Below are positions 56,520-64,000 of a stretch of 64,000 nt of DNA, piece after piece (the stretch's first letter is position 1; each line of letters begins with the position of its first letter). Under the pieces are notes generated by a model, which was not told the origin of the DNA, did no database searches, and saw nothing but the letters and a program-made list of their open reading frames with translations. The translations under genes were made by a program, and so were the position numbers. The DNA comes from Ashinkailepas kermadecensis (taxonomy: Eukaryota > Arthropoda > Thecostraca > Neolepadidae): the NCBI GenBank assembly GCA_034440615.1, contig JAOTOM010004784.1:1-64000 (forward strand). The letters are read 5' to 3'.

Positions 56520-59090
56520 AGCAGTGGCCGTCGTCACCCCTGAGGAGGGTTTATTTTTTCACCGGCCATGGCACCGACCGGTGTCTATCACTCATCACAC
56601 CGCGGCCGTCTGACATTCCAACCGCTCCGGTGAGGGTCGTCGCACCCAGCGTCCAGGGCACGACCCGGGAACGGTAGTGGCAGCAATCTGCCAAATCCAA
56701 GGACGGATAACTAAAGCTGGCTCTTCTCCGTACTTCGCTGCAGAGCTGTGACCAGCGTGATAGTCCGAAATGCTATCCAATTGTGACTCAGCATTCCGAA
56801 AAAAAAATGTTCATGGTTAGTAGCGGAGTGATAATTGTTAAACTGGCGACAAGAGTACATTAACACCACGACGATTAACGCACGATCTCGCATTGAAAAG
56901 CGATATAGATATTTTATAGGGAGTGGGAGCGTGTTTCGTTGCTTTTTACTGCTGACCAGGCGCTTGATGGGTGAGTGCTTTGGCTACAACTCAACCCTAA
57001 ATGGAGTCGGATATCGAAACAAATATTAGGTACCATAAATGGACATCGGTGGAGGGATGAGAAATATACTGTCTTAGTTCGGACGTTGGGGAACACCTGT
57101 CGCCTCCGGTCCTTGTTCCTTAGCAACAATTGATTCACAGGTACTTGGTAGGCCCTTTGTAGGGATAAGTTCTAATTTATTGGGCAGAAACTTTTCAGAA
57201 ATCGTGTATTCCAGCAAAATCTGTCATAATCGAAAACATACAAAGTCCAAGATTATTATTTATAGTTGAATCAAATTACTATACCAGTACATTCATAATT
57301 TACTGAGTTCGTGTGTTCAGTACTTAATTAAATATTTGAAGGTATGTCCAAAAATTAATGAAATATGTAATCTATGTCAGGTTACTTTAAAAAGCCTGCT
57401 GTGGCACTATGGCCAGAATGTTTCTCTACCACATCATCATCCTTTCTGGATCGGCCGGCTTGTGTATTTGTTCTTAAGCGAAATGGGTTTATTTCAGCAC
57501 GCGACGGAGCTTTAATCACACGACATAGCTATAAGCGGTTTCACTCGTGCGCTTTGGAAGTTGGCTGGTACATACTACCAGTGTTTATCTGTAAAGCTAT
57601 ATAGTTAAGTAAAATTTACAGTTCTTGTCATATTACTTCCAATCGAAGTACAACCACAGCTACGAGCATGGCTGGTTTTTCACATGCACATGGGTCGCGA
57701 AATTTTGTATAAATGTAGACCTCTATGAAGCAATGATAACGTCAAAGGCAGTTTCACCATGACCTATTTCGTTTGCAGACAAAATGTGCGCCAGTTTCGG
57801 TGACAATGATTACCTACCAGGGGTACAATTGCACAAGCTCATTTTAAAAGGCCAGGGAAGGAGATGGTACTGTTTTCCTGAACAACAGCAATTACAATGC
57901 ATACATTGTATGCCGATTGCATTCTGTCATCGGATCGTGAGTTAGCAGTTCCATTTGGCTCACTTTATATGTGGACTATTGTGCGCCATATATACCTACA
58001 TAATGGGTCTGCAGGTATCTACCTAGGTAGTTAGGTAAGAATGAAGCTAGAAGCGAATGGATAGGCTGCTAAATGTGATCATGGATGGCATATCCATGAG
58101 CTCATTGCTAACGATGTGATTGAAATAATCTGGGTTGCATGAAAGTGTTATGATGGTTGGAAATTGATGGAGCAATGGAATAAATCCATCTCAGGCTACT
58201 TTTGCAGATTTTTGACATTAGGCGTACCTGATAAAATAAGCATGACGATATAGTTGCTGATTAGTGTGACAATTTTTTTCTTCATACAATTAAAAAAGCT
58301 CAGCATTAGCAAATCCGAACATTTCGTTATATATATGGTCGTGGTTGGAAAACAGAAGGAAATATGAATATTTTGTTTCATTTACTTTTCATGGGAAAGG
58401 TTGGGGAGCCAGTCTGTTATTCAATCCGTATTCATATATATTTTCCAAACTCTATCAAATCCTTTTTCATTATCAGTACCAAACGGATATCCGTGCGGAT
58501 ATCCGATCGGTGTTATGCTCCAGGGTAGTCTCAAGAATTCTCCCTGATCACAGCCAGCTCCCGTGTTCGAATAGCATATGGTCTACCGCTGATTGACTAT
58601 GCACCGCATGTCAAAGCCGGCTACGCCTGGCATCTTTGCAACAATTGTGGACATACTTCATGCGTCCAATTTGTGCGTTTCTGCGCAGTACCTCCATTGA
58701 TTTCCATAATCATCCGGGGCATATCTTAATTTTATGCGGGGGCTGCTTTCGACATTATAGCACGTATTTTAATGGAAGTAGCTTAGCTGGTGCATTGACA
58801 TAGCAAAACCAGACGGAGAAAGTTAATTCTCATCATGTCAGAAAACAATTTTTAATCGTTATTTTTCACTCTATCGGAATAGCAACATGTCAGATTTTCG
58901 CTGGATGTTTTGCTTGTAATCGTTTGATTTTTTTTGTTTTGTTTTACTGTGAGCATAAATGAAGGATTCACAGTTAAAATTCAACCATCGCCAAATATAC
59001 AGCAATAAATGGTTCCATTTTTTTCACATTTGGTTACTTGTTTGTAGTATCTAGCCCAGCACATCACACGAATATGATCTGCTTGCTCCT
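56520..59090. other. Non-coding, no feature seen
   Basis: AT-rich. Includes a CTACCTAGGTAGTTAGGTA cluster near 58018 and TATCCGTGCGGATATCCG at about 58488-58505, a short palindrome. Confidence 0.4.
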
Positions 59091-59189
59091 GGGCCGAAGT
59101 GGACCACTTCAGACGTGAAGTGCAGCCGCTTGATCTACCAGTATTTCTGTTGGCCTCCTGTATTGGTAATCAGTTCCAGGTGATGTCGC

Positions 59190-59505
59190 CACATGCCCGC
59201 GGTGATCTTGCCGTGTTCCGGTGGCCTCGAGTGCGGCGGATATGGCGCCGGCGCGGCAGAGGCGGCGCGGCGGCTGGACGCGTCGCCGCAGCTGCCGACG
59301 CCAGTTGCGATGTCACAACACCGCCGCTCAGCTCACTCGCTGGCGCTCAAAACTGCTGTAAACACCACTTAGCCCTGCTCGACACGTGCAAAAACAGTGT
59401 CCCGGTAGCGGCCAGTCCCGACAGAACTGCACTAACCGTCTCCTCAGCTCTTCGGGAGGCGGACGAACTGAAGTGGCGACCTAAGGATCGGGCTCTCTAT
59501 AAATA
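59190..59505 (+). other. GC-rich island with TATA-like end
   Basis: CpG-rich with an open frame (59099-59506) lacking any recognisable domain. CTATAAATA at about 59496 is TATA-like, but no downstream gene is seen. Confidence 0.25.
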
Positions 59506-59755
59506 GTCAGTGAGCACACACCCCACACATATGAAAACACAAACTATTTAACAACGCAAAAATAAATAGTCATCGACATAGAATCAATTGATAAATTGAG
59601 GGAAATGAGAGTAGTGTTACTTATTCCCATTAATTTGAGAATGAAAATATCATCGGATATGTTCGCCACATCCTTTCTTCGGTGAAACCAGAAAACGAGC
59701 AGGGACAGTCTACGTTGTGTCGTCTAAAATTAAGGGACAGACCCATGTTCTCACA

Positions 59756-59757
<2 letters not shown>

Positions 59758-59830
<73 letters not shown>
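59758..59830. repeat. (TA)n microsatellite
   Basis: Pure TA, then a short GTGTG tract. Confidence 0.95.
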
Positions 59831-59832
<2 letters not shown>

Positions 59833-59989
59833 CTTCTATATTTGTGTGCGTGTGTGTGTTTGCAGGCATACGTTTGTGTTACAAGAATGCGAATTCGGGG
59901 AAGAAGGGTATTAAAAATGTGAGACGTTGCTCACCAGAAAGGTGGCGGAGGACAACAGGACCAAATGCCTGGTAAAAAGCAGTAACTCG

Positions 59990-61600
59990 CAAAATTGCGC
60001 TGTGAAATCATTTCACGTCAATTAATGAATATATCAATTTTCGTGGTACTACATGCATAGACATAGGTACATGGCGTCCATGGGAAGGGACATGCATCAT
60101 ATATGAAGGCAGATTTTGGGGGTGATTTATATTTCGAAGCTTTTCGCCCTATTTTTGCAGCTAACCATACCATCTGGCACGTTAAAGCGCAGTTGGGAGT
60201 GGGCGTTTAGGTTTGGAATTATTTCACTTCTCGCGACACTCGAAGCATTAATGACAAATGCCAACTATAACATAACTATAAGGATCTAGCCCCATATTTC
60301 CAACGGTGGCAGAACCAGCATAAGTGAACATGCAATGCATATATTGTTGTATGATGTGTTCAACGAAATATATATTAAGCATGCAATGAGAAAGCTTGTT
60401 CAAAACCTTTCAAGATGAGGTCAGAGTAAAAAGCACTTTACAGTTCGGCATGTCTGAGAGCATTGGAATGGCCACTGAAAAAGACGACAAAGGCCGGCAT
60501 GTAGGCCATTAGATAACGAACTCGTTTGGATAACGCTCAGGCACAATTATTCGATATAAAGAGTTTGACCACTTGCACCTACCGCTTAACACAGCTCTAC
60601 CCATGGCTTATTTTAGTTAGATGAGTCTGACGTAAGATGGTCTACCGAGGAATATCCAAATCGTATTATGCCCTATCTTATTATAACTTCCCAACCTCAT
60701 ATGTGTGGCAGATTGGTAAGCGAGAAGCCCTACTTGTCAAGCACGGAACGTTTCATCATTTTGACGTGCATCTTGCCGTTCTGGTTTGCGGTGTTTAAAA
60801 TAAATTAACCAGACATTGGCATGAATGAATATCCTAGAAGAACACCGAGAACATCGGGCGCAATATTTTGGGGCACCAGCACGATTTAATCGTGGCCCGT
60901 GTATGTTTCTGGGCCCTACGCGATCTTTGGGGGCCTTTCACGCAATTTGTTGGGCCAGACGACATTTTGTTGTGCCCAGTGTAATTTTTCGGGGCTCCGG
61001 TGGATTTTTCGGGCCCTGGCGCGATTCATTGGGGGCCCACTACCTCTCAGGAGAGGCAGAAGTTTTATATTTTCCCCTCACCCGCCTCGGTATACCACTG
61101 CCTGTTCCAGTTCACGTATGATCAGTTGAGCCCCAGTTGTTCGGTTGAACAGTTAGTACACTGTCTCTACGACAGGTACCCACACAGGAAACTTTGTATT
61201 AATGTCGTACGCAAAACTTGTAAGTGAAGAAACAATGGAATTAAGGCTTCTGTGCAGTGTACTGAAATGAAAACAAAGATTACATATCGGTAAATTTTGC
61301 AATTATAGCTACAAATCGCATAATGATATAGCCTCATCCTACGAAAGTGAGAAACAGCATCATCTTACATATCTTAAACTAAGTTTTTGTGTTTGAAATC
61401 TACACGTAACCATGGGACTAATCATCAGGCTGGGATACTTAGATAATCTTCCAAAAAGCGTTTCCAGTTGCTTGTCCTTTGGCCAAAAATAAAGGGAAAA
61501 ATGCATGCAATGGGGTTGGGGGATATTCTATAGTAGTGCATTAATATAATACAAACACAATCCTCTCCGAGTACACAATATTAAAATCGGTGAAATTCTC
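59990..61600. other. Non-coding; degenerate GGGCC-word repeats at 60870-61040
   Basis: Roughly 32-bp spaced GGGGC/GGGCC blocks separated by ATTTTT or CGATTT words. Otherwise nothing is seen. Confidence 0.45.
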
Positions 61601-61800
61601 TTGACTCCAGCCATGGGGTCTGAGCCTCAGTGATCCACAGGTTCCGCCGCCAGTGCCTTTCGGGGTATCACTAATACATCCGTGGCAAGGCTTTGCTACG
61701 CCACATAGTTGCCGACGAGTCTGCCGAGAAAACTTCATGCTGCGGCTGTGCAAGCCCAAAATCAATAACCCAATCTGGAGATTTGGGGGACAATATTTTC

Positions 61801-61850
61801 TATGGCGCCTTCCAGTGCACTGGAAGGCGCCATAACCACTGCAGTGGTTA
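61801..61850. repeat. Two overlapping perfect palindromes
   Basis: 61801-61834 (34 bp, core CCTTCCAGTGCACTGGAAGG) and 61833-61850 (18 bp, TAACCACTGCAGTGGTTA) are both perfect and share two bases. Neither is low complexity. No repeated element was recognised around them. Confidence 0.9.
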
Positions 61851-62485
61851 CGCCTGTTCGCAGCCACACATGCATACCAATCTGCACAGTGCGCAGCATG
61901 TTCGCAGCGCGGTTGCAGATCCGCCCAATATGCGCAAACAGAAATGCAGCGAAGAGTGCACCCCCATCCCCACCCCTCAACAACCAAAAATATACTGGAT
62001 CAACGAAGAAATTTTGAGTATTCACCACGCAAAACCAGATATTTTCGGTGCGCCTCGCGCGCCGAAAGTGGTCTCTGTTGCATGACTTTTTCTGGTCGGG
62101 CCCCAGGTAAGAAAATCATGGTTGTGCCCCTGTGCACAATACAAATGCAAGCATCAAAGAACACGCGCAGAACCCCCGGCATGTACAATACTTTACCTGG
62201 TTAACGTCAGTCCCACATAAATAACTTCCCTTTGTTTCGTCTTAGTGCATATTTGTTACCTCCCCTTCGTCACCGAGTCCAGACCACCGTTTAATTCGGC
62301 GTTCTCCCAGCAGTGTGGTCTGCGGCCCGGAAGCTGGCCTCTCCGGTTTCTCCGGGGCGGAATAGGCTCTCAAAACAAGCCCGCCTGGCGGCGTGCTGGT
62401 GGCGCCACGACCGCCGCAGCAGCCGCTGCCAGCAGGCGTGGCTCCCAAGACAAATGCGCCGTCTGATTGGAGTTGACAGCGGCCC

Positions 62486-62499
62486 GTTGCTATGGCAAC
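62486..62499. promoter_or_regulatory. X-box (RFX-type site)
   Basis: GTTGCTATGGCAAC is a symmetrical match to the RFX consensus (GTTGCC-ATGGCAAC type) found in promoters of cilium genes. An inverted CCAAT box (ATTGG) lies about 20 bp upstream at 62466-62470. The block is GC-rich, as expected for a promoter. The function is inferred from motif only. Confidence 0.5.
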
Positions 62500-63331
62500 G
62501 GTATCGACTCCGACCGCTGGCTGTTGGAGTGCGCGCTGCTGCGGAGCCGCGGAGCACGCGCTCGTTCTGCATGTCTCGGCGTGCGGACTTGCCGTCTGCC
62601 GGGAGTGTGCTAGCCAGCGTTGTAGCCTCCCAGTGCGGGAGAACTGCCCGCGTAACTGGACTCGGCGCAATATCTAGCTTGTGTGTCCTTGACGCATTGG
62701 AGAAAACAACGATTATTTGAGAGTTTATTGTTTTAAGTATTCACAATTTAAGCTCGCGAAGGATGCCTGAGTTGATGATTCGAAAGGGTAAGCAGCCCTA
62801 GAGGGTGCTACGCTACTGTTCCTGACGTATATTGAAGGCTGAAGGTTGTTCTAAAGAAATGCATTATACGTCACTTTATCGAATTATACAAATCAAATGA
62901 AAACTGAAGTCAGAATATAGCTCATATAATTCACAAAGGTAACTTTACAAGTTGTACCTTGCCATAGAGGGTATCAGTGTTAATAACATGTGAAAACATA
63001 CCAAAGTATGATGTGTTTGAATGGATGTTTTTGTGTTGCTTCTTTGTTTTGATGTTCGTAGGTTTGTACACACCCATGCATATTCTGCATGAGTTATCTC
63101 TGTATGTATCTGTTTTCATCATTTCTGTACTCCCGCTAACATTTTCATCTTGTGACCCTGGGAATTATGTGGGTGTTACTAGCTTGCTACGTGTCCACTG
63201 CTTCCCCAGGGTCGCATTTCCTTTCTACTAATTGGTGGTGGTCTATCTGCAAAATAAAAAATATAAAGACAGAAGGGATCCAAATTGTATTGGTATAATC
63301 ACATTCTATTGTATCTCTTGTTTGCATCCAG

Positions 63332-63407
63332 AGGCACCCATGTGCTTGCTGCCCTGATCTACCGGCAGCTCACCAGGGGATGTCCCACATTGAAAGACCC
63401 AATGAAG
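63332..63407 (+). CDS. Isolated exon-like segment of an unrecognised gene
   Basis: A strong acceptor (TATCTCTTGTTTGCATCCAG) and a fair donor (AAG|GTGCGT) bound 76 bases. In one frame they read GTHVLAALIYRQLTRGCPTL then KDPMK, which has protein-like composition. It begins with one base before the Gly codon and ends in phase 0. No neighbouring exon was found inside the window. It may belong to a gene starting at the X-box region and continuing past the right edge. The family is not recognised. Confidence 0.35.
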
Positions 63408-63819
63408 GTGCGTGCAGCCAAATGAGATAGGCTGCTGCTGCATCTGATATGGGGACGGCAATTAAAAAAGAAAGAAAAAAGTTCCGCACTCTTATGTCTG
63501 TCGTGCGTAACTCGAGAAAATGGGGGGCGAACAAAGTACTCGTCTCAGGTCCCTTTTAGGTTTCAATTGGAACATCGTCAACATCAAAAGATCAATAATT
63601 TCACGTGGAAACCCTCCTGCTATCACACGGTAATAAGTAAATAATCTATACTTGTTATACCCATAAATAATATTTGGATATGATATCGATATGGGTCCTC
63701 CACAGCAAAACATTGAAGGACCTCTCGGGTTCTTGCTCAATTCCTTGAACCCAATCGCGACAGACGTAAAAATTACACAATTAATGTTGCTTACATGTTA
63801 AATTAGCCACACACACACG

Positions 63820-63983
<164 letters not shown>

Positions 63984-64000
63984 TAACGACAGTAACTTCT

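Noticed and set aside
59496..59515. TATA box plus initiator of a downstream gene
   Set aside because: The TATA-like word and TCAGT are only about 10 bp apart, and no coding exon follows.

Overview
This is a nuclear window from a multicellular eukaryote. The coding exons are short and bounded by GT/AG introns, microsatellites and minisatellites are abundant, and a tRNA-derived SINE and a GIY-YIG Penelope-like retroelement are present. There are no operons, Shine-Dalgarno sites or prokaryotic gene packing. Exon codons are GC-rich while the surrounding DNA alternates between AT-rich stretches and GC-rich minisatellite blocks. This fits an invertebrate animal, perhaps a crustacean such as a barnacle. 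The taxon is a guess and no marker in the window proves it.

One gene is well supported. A plus-strand gene of 8 exons lies between 38156 and 49228. All internal splice phases agree, and it ends in a stop at 49228 followed by an AATAAA at 49723. Its exons repeat a charged helical motif of the form IEREIRLAKEREDERRRE / AQEIRELRRREEELRQLR / KIQLELQAMKEREEELRR. This resembles the C-terminal region of the AKAP2 (PALM2-AKAP2) and MISP family of cytoskeletal and kinase-anchoring proteins. A small upstream exon at 27959-27989, in a GC-rich block, supplies an ATG in the right phase. It is the best candidate for the first coding exon and gives a model of 693 residues with a 10.2-kb first intron.

Layout: 1-10.4 kb is mostly unannotatable non-coding DNA with small tandem repeats. 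10.47-10.66 kb holds an intact SINE with 13-bp target duplications, followed by a fold-back and a long (TA)n tract. 11.8-33.4 kb is a field of minisatellites (units of about 30 to 110 bp) and a 1-kb GTCTCN hexamer array. It also holds two copies of a roughly 0.8-kb inverted-terminal-repeat element (14.9 and 29.1 kb) and a 560-bp block of corrupt-looking homopolymer sequence (30.7-31.26 kb). 33.8-35.1 kb holds a truncated Penelope-like element in fold-back arrangement. 38-49.7 kb is the AKAP2/MISP-like gene, whose introns carry arrays, one of them running into a splice acceptor. 49.8-62.2 kb is again mostly non-coding. 62.4-63.4 kb has a consensus X-box (RFX site) and an isolated exon-like segment that may belong to a second gene running off the right edge.

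Most long open frames in the window are artefacts of tandem repeats whose unit length is a multiple of three, or of (TA)n, and are not genes. I did not find a self-contained new biological system. The most unusual signals are the array of acceptor-like units abutting exon 5, the fold-back retroelement with a ribozyme-like motif, and the adjoining perfect palindromes at 61.8 kb.
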